Origin: Sphingobium soli
GTDB lineage: Bacteria > Pseudomonadota > Alphaproteobacteria > Sphingomonadales > Sphingomonadaceae
Reading direction: 5' to 3'
DNA: 64,000 nt
Assembly: GCF_020782245.1 (NCBI RefSeq)
Contig: NZ_JAJGNP010000011.1
Location: forward strand, 61,815 to 125,814
The translations under genes were made by a program, and so were the position numbers. A model generated the notes under the pieces. That model did no database searches. It saw nothing but the letters and a program-made list of their open reading frames with translations, and was not told the DNA's origin. Below, piece after piece: positions 1-11,213 of the stretch. Numbering within the stretch: the stretch's first letter is position 1; every line of letters starts with the position of its first letter.

Positions 1-1118
<1,118 letters not shown>

Positions 1119-1140
1119 TCCCTTCCGACATGGCAAGGCG

Positions 1141-1175
1141 AAAGGCCCGTCGAACCCCGTGTTCGGCGGGCCTTT
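1141..1175 (+). terminator. Rho-independent terminator after rpsA
   Basis: A perfect 9-bp outer stem (AAAGGCCCG at 1141-1149 with CGGGCCTTT at 1167-1175) is extended by an inner CGAAC/GTTCG stem. The stem itself ends in TTT but no long T-run follows. It lies 22 bp after the rpsA stop and separates rpsA from ihfB. Confidence 0.8.
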
Positions 1176-1279
1176 CCCGTTATGACACAAGCGCAACGAT
1201 AATGCGGCGGACGATTGTCAACGCGTTACAAAAGCAGTATGAAACGACAGGGGGAACAGCAGAGGGGAGCTGGACACCA

Positions 1280-1570
1280 ATGATCCGTTCGGAATTGATT
1301 CAGAAACTGGCCGAAGAAAATCCGGGACTGACGGTGCCGGAGGTCGAACGGATCGTCGATCTCTTTTTTCGTGAGATTGTGGATCGGCTTGCCTCGGGCG
1401 GCCGGGTTGAACTGCGCGGTTTCGGCGCATTCACGACCCGCGCTCGCGATGCCCGAACGGGGCGCAATCCCCGCACCGGCGAACAAGTGCCGGTCTGCGC
1501 CAAGCGCGTTCCCTATTTCAAGCCGGGCAAGGAAATGCGCGAACGCTTGAACAGCGGCAGCGAAGCCTGA
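1280..1570 (+). CDS. ihfB: Integration host factor subunit beta
   Basis: This 96-residue protein is a HU/IHF family DNA-bending subunit. It opens with '[17 protein letters not shown]' and has the conserved '[12 protein letters not shown]' strand, the DNA-clamping arm with 'GRNPRTGE' and the C-terminal '[15 protein letters not shown]'. The proline in 'RNPRTG' is the residue that intercalates between base pairs in this family. As IHF-beta it would pair with IhfA to bend DNA at promoters, in recombination and in nucleoid packing. The ATG at 1280 is chosen because a purine-rich AGGGGAGC lies just upstream and the length matches the family; the frame stays open further upstream but has no family homology there. 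Position after rpsA is the classical one. Confidence 0.95.
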   Translation: MIRSELIQKLAEENPGLTVPEVERIVDLFFREIVDRLASGGRVELRGFGAFTTRARDARTGRNPRTGEQVPVCAKRVPYFKPGKEMRERLNSGSEA

Positions 1571-1618
1571 TTTCTGCGACTTGACCTGATCGCCGCGCCG
1601 GCTATGGCCATGGCTTAC

Positions 1619-1704
1619 GCGGACGTGGCGAAATCGGTAGACGCAGCGGACTTAAAATCCGCCTCCCCCTGGGAATGCGGGTTCAAGTCCCGCCGTCCGC
1701 ACCA
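1619..1704 (+). tRNA. tRNA-Leu (anticodon UAA), CCA encoded
   Basis: An 86-nt class II tRNA. The 7-bp acceptor stem GCGGACG/CGTCCGC is perfect. The anticodon stem GCGGA/TCCGC encloses the loop CTTAAAA with anticodon TAA (reads UUA). A variable arm is present, the T-loop is GTTCAAGTC-like, and the 3' CCA is encoded in the DNA. D-loop 'AAATCGGTAGA' is normal for leucine tRNAs. Confidence 0.97.
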
Positions 1705-1942
1705 GTGTGCAATGCTGCCCTTGGCATTCGCCATCAGGCGGCAACAGGCGCGTCGATCGGCCATGGCCGCCCAGCACTAGCGATCCCGATGCATCCCTGG
1801 AGCGCCTGCCCCTGCGATGCCCCTTCCGGCAACGGGCTTATCACAGCCTTCGCCGCCGAGATTTCAAACCTGAACGATGTCATTCGAAGCTTTTTTCTAC
1901 TTCCATGCTGGTCTTTCGCATGCCCAGCGGCAATGATGGGTC

Positions 1943-3727
1943 ATGGCCGGCGCAATTGATCCCAACAGTTTCAGTGACTCTCTTGTAATCCTTGGCGCAG
2001 CGGGGCTGGTGATACCCGGCTTTGCCCGCTTCCGGATCAGCCCGGTCATCGGCTTCATCCTGGTCGGGCTGGCGGTCGGGCCGGCTGGCCTGGGGGCATT
2101 GGTCGAGCGCTATCCCTGGCTTTACCATATCACCATTTCGGATGGGGAGGCCATCGAACCATTTGCCGAACTCGGCATCATTCTGCTGCTTTTTTCCATC
2201 GGGCTGGAATTGAGCTTCAAACGGCTCTGGTCGATGCGCGCGCAGGTTTTCGGCGTCGGTGCGGCCGAATTATTCGGAAGCGGCCTGCTGATCGCGGCGG
2301 GGCTGTATCTTCTGGGGCAACCGACCGCCGGGGCGATCGGCCTCGGTCTTGCGCTCGCCCTGTCCTCGACCGCCGTCGTGCTGCCCATGGTCGGCACCCA
2401 AAGTGCGGTCGGCCGCGCCGCCTTTTCGATGCTGCTGTTCGAAGATCTCGCGCTGGTGCCGATCATCTTCATGCTGGGTGCGCTCGCCCCCTCTGTCGCC
2501 AGCAGCCCCGACGGCGCCTGGAGCGCGTTGGCCAGCACATTGGTCAGGGGTGGCGTGACTGTCGGGGTCATGCTGATCCTTGGCCGCATCACCCTGCCCC
2601 ATATTTTCAGTCAGGCGGCCCGCACCAAAAGCCCCGAAGTCTTTCTGGCCGCCAGCCTGCTCGTCGTCATCATTTCCAGCATGGCGACGTCGATCGCCGG
2701 CCTGTCGCCGATCGTCGGCGCGCTGGTCGCGGGCCTGCTGATCGCGGAAACCGACTATCACGGCGAGGTCGAGGTCATCACGGCCCCGTTCAAGGGCCTG
2801 GCGCTCGGCGTCTTCCTGATTACCGTGGGCATGAGCCTGGACCTGCGCGTCATCCTGGCCAACTGGCCCAGCCTGATGCTGGCCGTATTCGGCGTGGTGC
2901 TGTGCAAGACGCTGGTCACGGCGGCGCTGCTCTATTTTTCGGGCACGCGCAAAGGGACCGCGCTGGAGGTCGGCGTGCTGATGTCCAGCCCGTCGGAAAC
3001 GACCTTGATCGTGCTGTCCGCTGCGGCCGCGGCGCAACTGATCCTGCCTTCGACCGCGGCTTTCTGGCAGATCGTCACTGCGATCGGCCTCACCATCACG
3101 CCGCTGCTGGCCCGCTTCGGCCATGATATCGCCCGTCGCCTGGAAATGGCGCTTGGCGAAGAACGCGTGGAAACCGACGACGTCCAGACGCAGGCCGCCG
3201 CGGTGGTCATCGGCTTTGGCCGGGTCGGCCGCATGGTCTGCGACCTGTTGCGCACGCATAGTCAGCGCTTCATCGTCGTGGAATCCGACCCCGACGTCGT
3301 GGCGGAAGCCCGCCGGGCGGGCTATCCCATATTATTTGGCGACGTCGCCCGTGTGGAAATGCTCGACAGGCTGCGCCTGGGCCATGCGCGCGCGCTGATC
3401 CTCACGATGGATGATCCGGTGTTGTCGGTCCGCGTCACGCAGCGTGTGCGCGGCTGGGTGCCGGACCTGCCCATCATCGCCCGCGCGCGGGACGCGGACC
3501 ATGCCGCCCAACTGTATCGCGCCGGGGCCAGCGATGCGGTGCCCGAAACGCTGGAAAGCTCGCTGCAACTGGCGGAAACCGCGCTCGTCGATCTTGGCGT
3601 TGCCATGGGGCCGGTCATCGCCTCCATCCATCAAACGCGCGAGGATTTGCGCATGGGCATCAAGGATGCGGCTCAGATGCAAAAGACGCCCAAATTGCGA
3701 CGGTTGCGCGCGGACGAGACAAACTGA
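1943..3727 (+). CDS. Kef-type cation:proton antiporter with RCK domain
   Basis: A 594-residue inner-membrane protein of the CPA2 (monovalent cation:proton antiporter-2) family. Residues ~1-390 are a Na+/H+ exchanger domain with about 12 hydrophobic segments, including the typical 'LLFSIGLELSFKRL' and 'SSTAVVLPMVG'. Residues ~415-530 form a TrkA-N/RCK nucleotide-binding domain with the Rossmann motif 'VVIGFGRVGRMV' and an acidic strand end 'IVVESDPD'. The layout matches E. coli YbaL/KefB/KefC, which exchange K+ or Na+ for protons and are gated by cytoplasmic ligands; the actual ion cannot be read from sequence. A 238-bp gap separates it from tRNA-Leu. It converges on the glutaminase gene with only 2 bp between the stop codons. 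Confidence 0.9.
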   Translation: MAGAIDPNSFSDSLVILGAAGLVIPGFARFRISPVIGFILVGLAVGPAGLGALVERYPWLYHITISDGEAIEPFAELGIILLLFSIGLELSFKRLWSMRAQVFGVGAAELFGSGLLIAAGLYLLGQPTAGAIGLGLALALSSTAVVLPMVGTQSAVGRAAFSMLLFEDLALVPIIFMLGALAPSVASSPDGAWSALASTLVRGGVTVGVMLILGRITLPHIFSQAARTKSPEVFLAASLLVVIISSMATSIAGLSPIVGALVAGLLIAETDYHGEVEVITAPFKGLALGVFLITVGMSLDLRVILANWPSLMLAVFGVVLCKTLVTAALLYFSGTRKGTALEVGVLMSSPSETTLIVLSAAAAAQLILPSTAAFWQIVTAIGLTITPLLARFGHDIARRLEMALGEERVETDDVQTQAAAVVIGFGRVGRMVCDLLRTHSQRFIVVESDPDVVAEARRAGYPILFGDVARVEMLDRLRLGHARALILTMDDPVLSVRVTQRVRGWVPDLPIIARARDADHAAQLYRAGASDAVPETLESSLQLAETALVDLGVAMGPVIASIHQTREDLRMGIKDAAQMQKTPKLRRLRADETN

Positions 3728-3729
3728 CG

Positions 3730-4671
3730 TCACCCGGCGACGGGCGGGCTGAAAATCGACCATCCGGTGCGGCTGGATAGTTCCTCCAGCGCCAGCGTGC
3801 CCAGCTGGCTGTTGCCGCTGGCGTTCAATCCCGGCGACCATACCGCGATCGACGCGCGGCCGGGTACGATGGCCAATATGCCGCCCCCTACCCCAGACTT
3901 GCCGGGCATCCCCACGCGAAAGGCGAAGTCGCCCGATGCATCATAATGGCCGCAGGTCAGCATCAAGGCATTGATGCGTCGCGCCCTGCGCGGCGACACG
4001 ACCCGGCCACCATCGGGATGCCGTCCGTCAAGCATCAGATAGCGCCCCGCAAGTGCCAATTGCCGGCAGCTCATCTCGATCGCGCACTGGTGGAAATAGG
4101 CGCCGAGCACCAATTCGACCGGATGGCGCACATTGTCGAAGGCCCGCATGTAATTGGCGAGCGCCATGTTGCGAAAGCCCGAGGCGGTTTCGGATGCGGC
4201 AACCGCTTCATTGATGGCGATATCGTCATCCCCGGCAAGATAGCGCAGGAAGCGGAGCATCTCGCCAATGGCGACGCGCGGCTGGTGCCCGCCCAGATTG
4301 ACGTCGGCAACCACGATCGCCCCGGCGTTGATGAAGGGATTGCGCGGAATGCCCTGCTCATGCTCCAGCTGCACGATCGAGTTGAAGGCGGTGCCAGATG
4401 GCTCACGCCCCACACGGTCCCAAAGCTGATCACCTACCTTGCCAACCGCCAGGGTCAGCGCGAACACCTTGGATATGGACTGGATGGAAAAGCCCATGTC
4501 GGCGTCGCCGCCTGTCACCATCTGCCCGTCGGCCGTCGCGATAGCGATGCCGAAATGGCGGGCCTCAACCTTGGCGAGCTCGGGAATATAGTGGGCAACG
4601 CGACCCCGATCCGGCGCGCTCCGCATGCTGGCGACGATGTCCGCCACTATATCCGTCAGATCTTCCGTCAT
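3730..4671 (-). CDS. glsA: Glutaminase
   Basis: This 313-residue protein hydrolyses glutamine to glutamate and ammonia in the cytoplasm. It belongs to the beta-lactamase-fold glutaminase family. The Ser-x-x-Lys catalytic pair is in '[12 protein letters not shown]', the substrate-binding region in '[11 protein letters not shown]', the '[25 protein letters not shown]' region supplies the second part of the active site, of which only the core '[11 protein letters not shown]' needs quoting. The start is the ATG at 4671 because AGGGGCG precedes it closely and the length then fits the family; an upstream in-frame start would add 13 residues. No partner gene suggests a special role; it may contribute to acid resistance or nitrogen recycling. 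Confidence 0.93.
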   Translation of the reverse strand: MTEDLTDIVADIVASMRSAPDRGRVAHYIPELAKVEARHFGIAIATADGQMVTGGDADMGFSIQSISKVFALTLAVGKVGDQLWDRVGREPSGTAFNSIVQLEHEQGIPRNPFINAGAIVVADVNLGGHQPRVAIGEMLRFLRYLAGDDDIAINEAVAASETASGFRNMALANYMRAFDNVRHPVELVLGAYFHQCAIEMSCRQLALAGRYLMLDGRHPDGGRVVSPRRARRINALMLTCGHYDASGDFAFRVGMPGKSGVGGGILAIVPGRASIAVWSPGLNASGNSQLGTLALEELSSRTGWSIFSPPVAG

Positions 4672-4731
4672 GTCGCCCCTGATATGCGCAGAGCGGCACC
4701 CTAACGACAAGCCGCGCGGGAAAGAAGATGC

Positions 4732-5256
4732 TCAGCGAGCGAGGACACGCGCCTCATGGGCCAGCAGCCACTGTTTGGCGTGCAGGCCGCCTGCAAAGCC
4801 GGTCAAATCGCCGTTCCTGCCTACCACACGATGGCATGGCGTGATAATCGACAGCGGATTGCGCCCATTGGCGGCCCCGACCGCCCGCACCGCTGTCGGC
4901 CGACCGATGTCGGTCGCGATAGCGCCATAGCTGCGCGTCTGACCATAAGGAATGGCGTCCAGAGCGCGCCACACATCCCGCTGGAACGGCGTTCCAGCCG
5001 GCGCGCACGGCAGGTCGAAGCGCCCCAGCGCGCCGTCGAAATAGGCAGCCAGTTGCGCCGATGCCTCCTTGAGCAACGGATCATCCTTGGCCTCGCCAAG
5101 GGCAGGCAAGGGCACGCGCGAGGGTCGATCCTGCGGCCAGAGCACGGCGACCAATTGACCGGCGCTCGCCACGATGGTCAGAAGGCCGACGGGCGAGGCC
5201 AAACGGATGCAGCTGAAAGTCACGCGACGGTCCTTCAGAAAAAGTGGCGACGTCAT
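4732..5256 (-). CDS. ogt: Methylated-DNA--protein-cysteine methyltransferase
   Basis: A 174-residue suicide DNA-repair protein that moves the alkyl group from O6-methylguanine to its own cysteine. The active-site motif 'PCHRVVG' is present, preceded by the helix-turn-helix 'FQRDVWRALDAIPYGQTRSY' with its arginine finger region 'GRPTAVRAVGAANGRNP'. The N-terminal ribonuclease-like domain is short. There is no AraC-type Ada regulatory domain, so this is a stand-alone Ogt/MGMT. The ATG at 5256 is preferred over a TTG 14 codons upstream. It follows the efflux channel gene on the same strand after 45 bp, so it may be read through from that operon. Confidence 0.93.
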   Translation of the reverse strand: MTSPLFLKDRRVTFSCIRLASPVGLLTIVASAGQLVAVLWPQDRPSRVPLPALGEAKDDPLLKEASAQLAAYFDGALGRFDLPCAPAGTPFQRDVWRALDAIPYGQTRSYGAIATDIGRPTAVRAVGAANGRNPLSIITPCHRVVGRNGDLTGFAGGLHAKQWLLAHEARVLAR

Positions 5257-5301
5257 GACAACGCCGCCATCGTTCCGCTTCCCGCATTTTGCGGCCAAAG
5301 C

Positions 5302-6714
5302 CTATTTGAGACCGCCACCCATGGCCCGGTAGAGTTCGACCATATTGGCCTCACGCGTCAACCGCGTCGCCACCAGCGACTGTTCGGCGGTATAGAGCGA
5401 ACGCTGCGAATCCAGCGTCGTCAGGAAGCTGTCGACGCCCGCCCGAAAGCGCGCTTCGGAAAGCGTATAGGCGACCCGCGCGGAATCCCGCAGCGAGGTC
5501 TGGGCCTCCAGCTGGCGCTCCATCGTCCCGCGGCGAGCCAACGCATCGGCAACTTCGCGAAAACCGGTCTGGACGCTTTTTTCGTATGTTGCGACCATCG
5601 CGTCATAGGTGGCCCGGGCATAACGCAAATTGCCCTGATTACGGCCGAAATCGAAAATCGGCAGGTTGGCCGAAGGCGCCACCGACCAGAAATCCGATCC
5701 CGATCCGAACAGGTTGGAGAGGCCCTGGCTGATGGATCCGAAAGCCGCCGTCAGTGAGATATTAGGGAAGAAGGCCGCCCGCGCGGCGCCGATATTGGCG
5801 TTCGCGGCGCGCAACTGGTGCTCGGCCGACGCGATATCGGGCCGCTGCAGCAAGACATCGGATGTGATGTTCGCCGGCAAATTCTCAAGGGTGGCCCCTT
5901 CCGGCGTCAGGCTGTCGGGCAGGTCGCTGGCGGGCACGGTCGTACCGGCCAGCAGGTTGAGCGCATTTTGATCCTGCGCGACCAGCGTCGTCGCTTCGGC
6001 AATATCCGATCGCGCCTGATCGTAGCTGGTCTGCGCCTGGCGCACTTCCAGCTCCGATGCGATCCCCCGCTCAAACCGGGCCTTGGTCAGGGTCAGCGTC
6101 TTGCCGAACGCCCCCTCCAGTTCCCGGGCGATGCGCAATCGTTCCTGATCGGCCGCCATCACCAGCCACGCATTGGCGGTTTCCGCCACGAGACTGGTCT
6201 GCGCCGCCTTGCGATTTTCGTCTGTTGCGAAAAATTGCTCGAGCGCCGCCTTGCTGAGATTGCGCACGCGGCCGAAGAGGTCGATTTCCCACGCCGAAAT
6301 GCCGACCTGCGCCTGATAGACATCATTGTTCAGCCGCTGAGTTTGGCCGAACTGAACGAGCGGCTGTTCGGAATAAGTGGCCGTGCCACTCGCATTCACG
6401 CTTGGAAAGAGGTCGGCCCTTTGCACGCGATATTGCGCGCGCGCCTGCGCTACATTGGCGACAGCAATGCGCAGGTCGCGATTATTGGTCAAAGCCGTCT
6501 CGATCACCCGGACCATCCGGGGGTCCGTGAAGAAATCCCGCCAGGCCGTCTCTGCCGGAATCGCCGCTACGCCCTCGCCTGTTTCAGCATAGGCAGGCCC
6601 CTGCGGGCTTTCGACCGGCACCGGCAGATCGGGCCGCACATATTTCGGCGCCATGTCGCACGCCGCCAGGGCAAGCGACAGGGTGACGGCGCTCAGCGCC
6701 TTGATGCTGCGCAT
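5302..6714 (-). CDS. RND efflux outer-membrane lipoprotein (OprM/NodT type)
   Basis: A 470-residue outer-membrane factor. It has a lipoprotein signal peptide with lipobox 'LAAC' and cysteine 19, then two repeated outer-membrane-efflux domains typical of TolC/OprM trimers ('AEHQLRAANANIGAARAAFF' marks the second helical repeat). It forms the exit duct of the tripartite pump encoded upstream. The start ATG at 6714 is fixed by a perfect AGGAGG nine bases before it; that site lies inside the pump gene's last codons, and the pump stop is only 4 bp upstream, so the two are translationally coupled. Longer in-frame versions would add an Arg-rich stretch that spoils the signal peptide. Confidence 0.94.
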   Translation of the reverse strand: MRSIKALSAVTLSLALAACDMAPKYVRPDLPVPVESPQGPAYAETGEGVAAIPAETAWRDFFTDPRMVRVIETALTNNRDLRIAVANVAQARAQYRVQRADLFPSVNASGTATYSEQPLVQFGQTQRLNNDVYQAQVGISAWEIDLFGRVRNLSKAALEQFFATDENRKAAQTSLVAETANAWLVMAADQERLRIARELEGAFGKTLTLTKARFERGIASELEVRQAQTSYDQARSDIAEATTLVAQDQNALNLLAGTTVPASDLPDSLTPEGATLENLPANITSDVLLQRPDIASAEHQLRAANANIGAARAAFFPNISLTAAFGSISQGLSNLFGSGSDFWSVAPSANLPIFDFGRNQGNLRYARATYDAMVATYEKSVQTGFREVADALARRGTMERQLEAQTSLRDSARVAYTLSEARFRAGVDSFLTTLDSQRSLYTAEQSLVATRLTREANMVELYRAMGGGLK

Positions 6715-6718
6715 GATC

Positions 6719-9700
6719 TCAGGCCTCCTGCGACGAAGTGGGCGCATCGGCATTGTCCGCCGCTTGATTATCATGGTGTTCCCGGAACAGACGTTTCACC
6801 ACGGTGAAGAAGACCGGCACGAAGAAGATGGCCAGCACGGTCGCCGACAACATGCCGCCTACCACAGCCCAGCCAATGGCATTTTGGCCACCCGCGCCCG
6901 CGCCGGTCGACAAGGCCAGCGGCAAGACGCCGAAGATGAACGCGAAGCTGGTCATCAGGATCGGCCGCAAGCGCAACTTGCCCGCTTCCAGCGCTGCCCG
7001 CGCGGGCGACAGGCCCTCACGCATCTTTTCTTCCGCGAACTCCACGATCAAAATCGCGTTCTTGGCCGAAACGCCAATGGTCGTGATGAGGCCGACCTGT
7101 AGGTAAATGTCGTTATTGAGGCCTGCGAGCGTGGCCGCGATCACCGCACCCAGCACGCCGAGCGGAACCACCAGCATGACCGCGATCGGCACCGACCAGC
7201 TTTCATACAGGGCAGCAAGGCACAGGAAGACGATCAGCATGGACAGCGCATAGACATAAGGCGCCTGCCCCCCCGATGTCTGTTCTTCATAAGAAATGCC
7301 GTTCCAGCTGAAGCCGATCCCTGCGGGCAGCTTGGCGGCATGTTCCTCCATCGCCTGCATGGCAGTGCCGCTGGACACGCCGGGCGCGGCGCCACCCTGG
7401 ATGTTCATCGAAGGCACACCGTTGAAGCGTTCCAGTCGCGCCGGCCCCTGCACCCATTCCGTCGTCGAGAAAGCGGAAAGGGGCGCCATTTGGCCGGAAC
7501 TACCCCGGACATGATAAGCGCCTATGGCATCGGCCGATGTGCGATAGGGCGCGTCAGCCTGGACGTAGACGCGCTTCACCCGATCACGATCGATGAAATC
7601 GTTGACATAGGCGCCGCCAAGATTGGTGCTGATCGTGTCATTGACATCCGCCTGGGCGATCCCGAGGGCGCCGGCAGCCGCCTGATCGACGTTCAGCTTG
7701 AGCTGGGGCGTATCCTCCAGGCCGTTGGGACGCACCTGCGCCAGCCGCTCGTCGCCCATTGCCATGCCAAGCAGCTGGTTGCGAGCCGCCAGCAGCTTAT
7801 CATGGCCCAGATTGCCCTGATCGAGCAGCTGGAAATCGAAACCGGACGCATTGCCCAGTTCCTGGACGGCCGGCGGCACGAAGGCGATGGCCATGCCAGC
7901 GGAAATCTTCTTAAACGCCATATTCGCGCGCCGCGCGATCGCAGGGACGGCATTTTCCGCGGCCTTGCGATCCGCCCAATCCTTCATCCGGGCAAAGGCG
8001 ATGCCCACATTCTGCCCCTGCCCCACAAAGCCGAAGCCCGCGATGGTAAAGACAGCCTCCACATTACTCTTCTCATCGACCAGATAATGGCGCCGCATTC
8101 GCGTCAGCGACCGTTCGGTTTCTTCCAGCGTGGATCCCGCCGGCAGGGACAATTGCGCGATGATAATGCCCTGATCCTCCTCCGGCAGGAAGCCTGATGG
8201 CAACCGCAGAAAGATGAACGCCATGCCGATGACGATCAGCAGGTAAAGCAGCATCGTGCGCACCCAGCGGCGCTCGACCTTCTCGACGCCCTGGCCATAA
8301 CGCGCGACGCCCTTGTCAAAGGTACGATTGAACCAACCGAAAAAGCGTCCGAAAATCGACCCGAAACGCCCCGACCATTGATCATGGCCATGCGATGCGG
8401 GCTTCAAAATTGCGGCGCACAAAGCTGGCGTCAGAATCAGCGCCACCAGAACCGACAGGATCATCGACGACACGATGGTAATGGAGAACTGGCGGAAAAT
8501 GACGCCAGTCGAGCCGCCGAAGAAGGCCATCGGCAGGAACACTGCGGACAGGACGAGACCAATACCGATCAGCGCGCCACTGATTTCGTCCATGGATCGC
8601 CGCGCGGCTTCCTTCGGCGTCAGCCCTTCATCCTGGATCAGGCGCTCGACATTTTCGACCACGACGATCGCGTCATCGACCAGCAGGCCGATGGCCAGCA
8701 CCATACCGAACAGAGTCAGCGTATTGATGGTGAAGCCCGCCGCGTAGAGCACCGCTAATGCGCCAAGCAGGACAACCGGCACGGCAATCGTTGGGATAAG
8801 CGTCGCGCGCCAGTTCTGCAAAAAGATGAACATGACGACGAAGACGAGCAGAATTGCTTCGAACAGCGTGTGGATCACCTGCTCAACCGACAATGTCACG
8901 AATTTGGAATTATCGACCGGAAAATCATATTTGACCCAGGTCGGAAAATTCTTGGACAATTCGTTGACGCGGTCTTTCACCGCTTCCACTGTATCGAGCG
9001 CATTCGCGCCAGGCGCCAGCTTGATGCCAAAACCGGAAGCGGGATGGCCGTTGAACTTGACGCCAAAGCCGTAATTCTCAGCCCCAAGCTCGACGCGAGC
9101 GACATCGGACAACAGGACGACCGATCCATCGCTGTTGCTGCGAAGCCGAATTTTCTCGAACTCCTCCGCCGTACGCAAACGCGACTGGGCGGTGACAGTC
9201 GCATTGAGCGCTTGTCCCTCGGGCGCTGGCGCTCCGCCGATCTGGCCGGCCGAAACCTGGGCATTTTGCGCCTGGATCGCGGACTTCACGTCTCCCGTGG
9301 TGATGCGCAAATTGGCCATCTTGTAGGGATCGAGCCAGATGCGCATCGCATATTGCGACCCGAACAGCTGCGTATCGCCCACGCCGGTGACGCGGCTGAG
9401 CGGATCCTGCAAGGTGGCCGCGATGAAGTCGGCCGCGTCTTCCTGATCGTGAATACCATCGTCCGTGTAGACCGCGGCGATCAAAAGGAAGCTCGATGTC
9501 GACTTGCCGACGCGTAGCCCTTGCTGCTGGACCTCTTGCGGCAGCAACGGGGTCGCCTGCGACAATTTATTCTGAACCTGCACCTGCGCAATGTCAGGGT
9601 CGGTTCCCTGTTCGAACGTCAGCGTAATGCTGAGATTGCCCGACCCGTCGCTGGTGGACGAAAAGTAACGCAGATTGTCGATGCCCTTAAGCTGCTGCTC

Positions 9701-9895
9701 GATAATCTGCGTGGTCGTGCTTTCCAGCGTCTGGGCATTCGCGCCGGGGTAGCTGGTCTGGATCGTGACCGCAGGTGGCGCGATTTCCGGGAACTGCGCA
9801 ACCGGCAGGGAACGGATCGCCAGCAGGCCCGCGAGCATGACGACGATGGCGATGACCCACGCAAAGATGGGCCTGTCGATGAAATAGCGCGCCAT
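6719..9895 (-). CDS. RND multidrug efflux transporter, HAE-1 family (AcrB/MexB type)
   Basis: At 1058 residues this has the full length of an AcrB-type proton-driven drug exporter. It starts '[20 protein letters not shown]', has the transmembrane proton-relay aspartates in '[16 protein letters not shown]', and contains two periplasmic porter/docking halves and 12 predicted membrane helices. The conserved '[14 protein letters not shown]' carries the relay lysine. It would export hydrophobic or amphiphilic compounds from the inner membrane and periplasm. It stands in the order adaptor-pump-channel, with 3 bp to the adaptor gene and 4 bp to the channel gene, clearly one operon under the divergent TetR gene. 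C-terminal tail is polar and ends 'PTSSQEA'. Confidence 0.97.
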   Translation of the reverse strand: MARYFIDRPIFAWVIAIVVMLAGLLAIRSLPVAQFPEIAPPAVTIQTSYPGANAQTLESTTTQIIEQQLKGIDNLRYFSSTSDGSGNLSITLTFEQGTDPDIAQVQVQNKLSQATPLLPQEVQQQGLRVGKSTSSFLLIAAVYTDDGIHDQEDAADFIAATLQDPLSRVTGVGDTQLFGSQYAMRIWLDPYKMANLRITTGDVKSAIQAQNAQVSAGQIGGAPAPEGQALNATVTAQSRLRTAEEFEKIRLRSNSDGSVVLLSDVARVELGAENYGFGVKFNGHPASGFGIKLAPGANALDTVEAVKDRVNELSKNFPTWVKYDFPVDNSKFVTLSVEQVIHTLFEAILLVFVVMFIFLQNWRATLIPTIAVPVVLLGALAVLYAAGFTINTLTLFGMVLAIGLLVDDAIVVVENVERLIQDEGLTPKEAARRSMDEISGALIGIGLVLSAVFLPMAFFGGSTGVIFRQFSITIVSSMILSVLVALILTPALCAAILKPASHGHDQWSGRFGSIFGRFFGWFNRTFDKGVARYGQGVEKVERRWVRTMLLYLLIVIGMAFIFLRLPSGFLPEEDQGIIIAQLSLPAGSTLEETERSLTRMRRHYLVDEKSNVEAVFTIAGFGFVGQGQNVGIAFARMKDWADRKAAENAVPAIARRANMAFKKISAGMAIAFVPPAVQELGNASGFDFQLLDQGNLGHDKLLAARNQLLGMAMGDERLAQVRPNGLEDTPQLKLNVDQAAAGALGIAQADVNDTISTNLGGAYVNDFIDRDRVKRVYVQADAPYRTSADAIGAYHVRGSSGQMAPLSAFSTTEWVQGPARLERFNGVPSMNIQGGAAPGVSSGTAMQAMEEHAAKLPAGIGFSWNGISYEEQTSGGQAPYVYALSMLIVFLCLAALYESWSVPIAVMLVVPLGVLGAVIAATLAGLNNDIYLQVGLITTIGVSAKNAILIVEFAEEKMREGLSPARAALEAGKLRLRPILMTSFAFIFGVLPLALSTGAGAGGQNAIGWAVVGGMLSATVLAIFFVPVFFTVVKRLFREHHDNQAADNADAPTSSQEA

Positions 9896-9898
9896 GAT

Positions 9899-11095
9899 TT
9901 AGTTAGCCTCGCCCTGAACCGGCTGGTCGACCGCCTGGCCGGGACCGCGCTTCGCGCCCTGCTGCTGCGCCGTTATTTGCTGCGGCGCACCAGGGCGAAC
10001 CACCGTTCCAGGCTTGAGATTGACCAGGCCTTCCACGATCAGCTTGTCGCCGGGCTTAAGCCCATTGGTGACGATCCATTTGTCTCCGACCGCACGATCA
10101 ACCTCCACCTGACGCATTTCGACCTTGTTTCCCTTGCCCACGACCATCGCCGTGGCGCGCCCGCGGGCATCGCGGCTGATGCCCTGCTGCGGCGCCAGGA
10201 TCGCTGAATTGCGCCGTCCTTCGACGAGGCGGGCACGGACATACATGCCAGGAAGCAGCAGTCCATCGGGATTGGGAAAGGTCGAACGCAACGTGACCGC
10301 CCCGGTGTCCGGGTCCACGGTCACTTCCGAAAACTGGAGACGGCCCTCTATCGGGTATGTGCTGCCGTTGGGCAAGATCAGTTGGATGCGCGCACCATCA
10401 GCCTCGCTCACGCCACCTTTCTTCATGGCTTGCTTCAGGTCGATGATCTCGGCCGCCGACTGGGTCACATCCACATAGACCGTGTCCAGCCGCTGGATCG
10501 TGGCGAGCGGGTCGGACTGACCGGTTTGCACCAGCGCACCCGCGGTAAAGAGCGAGCGCCCGATGCGGCCAGAGATGGGTGCGCGGATGCGCGTAAAATC
10601 CAGGTTGACCTGTGCCGCCTGTACCGCGCCGCGCTGCGCCGCAACATCGGCCCGCGCCTGCTGCGCGGTGGCCACCGCATTGTCATATTCCTGCCGGCTG
10701 ACAGCATTGATGCCGACTAGGTCCTTATAGCGTTGCGCTTGCAAACTGGTCGATCCGATAGTCGCCTGCGCGCGCGCCAAAGCACCCTGTGCCTGTGCCA
10801 ATGCCGCGCGATAGGGCGAATCTTCGATCTCGAACAAAACCTGGCCGGCGCGCACATAGCCGCCTTGCGAGAACAGGCTGCGGCGGATGACGCCATTGAT
10901 CTGCGGGCGAACTTCGGCCGTTTCCAGCGCCGCCACACGGCCCGGCAGTTCATTGACCAAGGGGACAGATTGCGTGCTGACCGTCGTCACGCCGACCGCT
11001 GGCGGCGGGGGCGCGGGCGGTTGGCTTTCACCACAACCGCTTAACGTCAACGCCGACGCGCACGCCAGCAACCCGGTGAAAATCCCCTTTTGCAT
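9899..11095 (-). CDS. RND efflux periplasmic adaptor (membrane fusion protein)
   Basis: A 398-residue AcrA/MexA-type adaptor. The signal peptide ends in the lipobox 'LSGC' (Cys21), so the protein is anchored in the inner membrane by lipid. After a Pro-rich linker come the beta-barrel/lipoyl segments ('GRVAALETAEVRPQINGVI', 'GGYVRAGQVLFEIED'), a helical hairpin rich in Ala/Gln ('LAQAQGALARAQATI'), the returning lipoyl half ('RIRAPISGRIGRSLFTAG') and the membrane-proximal domain. It bridges the pump and the outer-membrane channel. First gene of the operon; its start lies 34 bp from the 20-bp palindrome that is the likely repressor site. Confidence 0.95.
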   Translation of the reverse strand: MQKGIFTGLLACASALTLSGCGESQPPAPPPPAVGVTTVSTQSVPLVNELPGRVAALETAEVRPQINGVIRRSLFSQGGYVRAGQVLFEIEDSPYRAALAQAQGALARAQATIGSTSLQAQRYKDLVGINAVSRQEYDNAVATAQQARADVAAQRGAVQAAQVNLDFTRIRAPISGRIGRSLFTAGALVQTGQSDPLATIQRLDTVYVDVTQSAAEIIDLKQAMKKGGVSEADGARIQLILPNGSTYPIEGRLQFSEVTVDPDTGAVTLRSTFPNPDGLLLPGMYVRARLVEGRRNSAILAPQQGISRDARGRATAMVVGKGNKVEMRQVEVDRAVGDKWIVTNGLKPGDKLIVEGLVNLKPGTVVRPGAPQQITAQQQGAKRGPGQAVDQPVQGEAN

Positions 11096-11128
11096 AGCCC
11101 GAATCCGTTTTTGCTTGATACCTGAGTA

Positions 11129-11148
11129 CGGAATGAACGTTCATTCCG
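11129..11148. promoter_or_regulatory. Perfect 20-bp palindrome, probable TetR-family operator
   Basis: CGGAATGAAC followed by its exact reverse complement GTTCATTCCG. It sits between the divergent adaptor gene (start 11095) and regulator gene (start about 11214). Perfect, centrally symmetric sites of this size and place are the usual operators of TetR-type efflux repressors. Binding here would cover both promoters, so autoregulation and operon repression are both expected. Confidence 0.75.
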
Positions 11149-11213
11149 CTTGCTGCGCAGGTATGATCCTGCCACAGAAAGTTCAAGGCTCAAAAAGCCA
11201 TTTGGGGGTAGAA

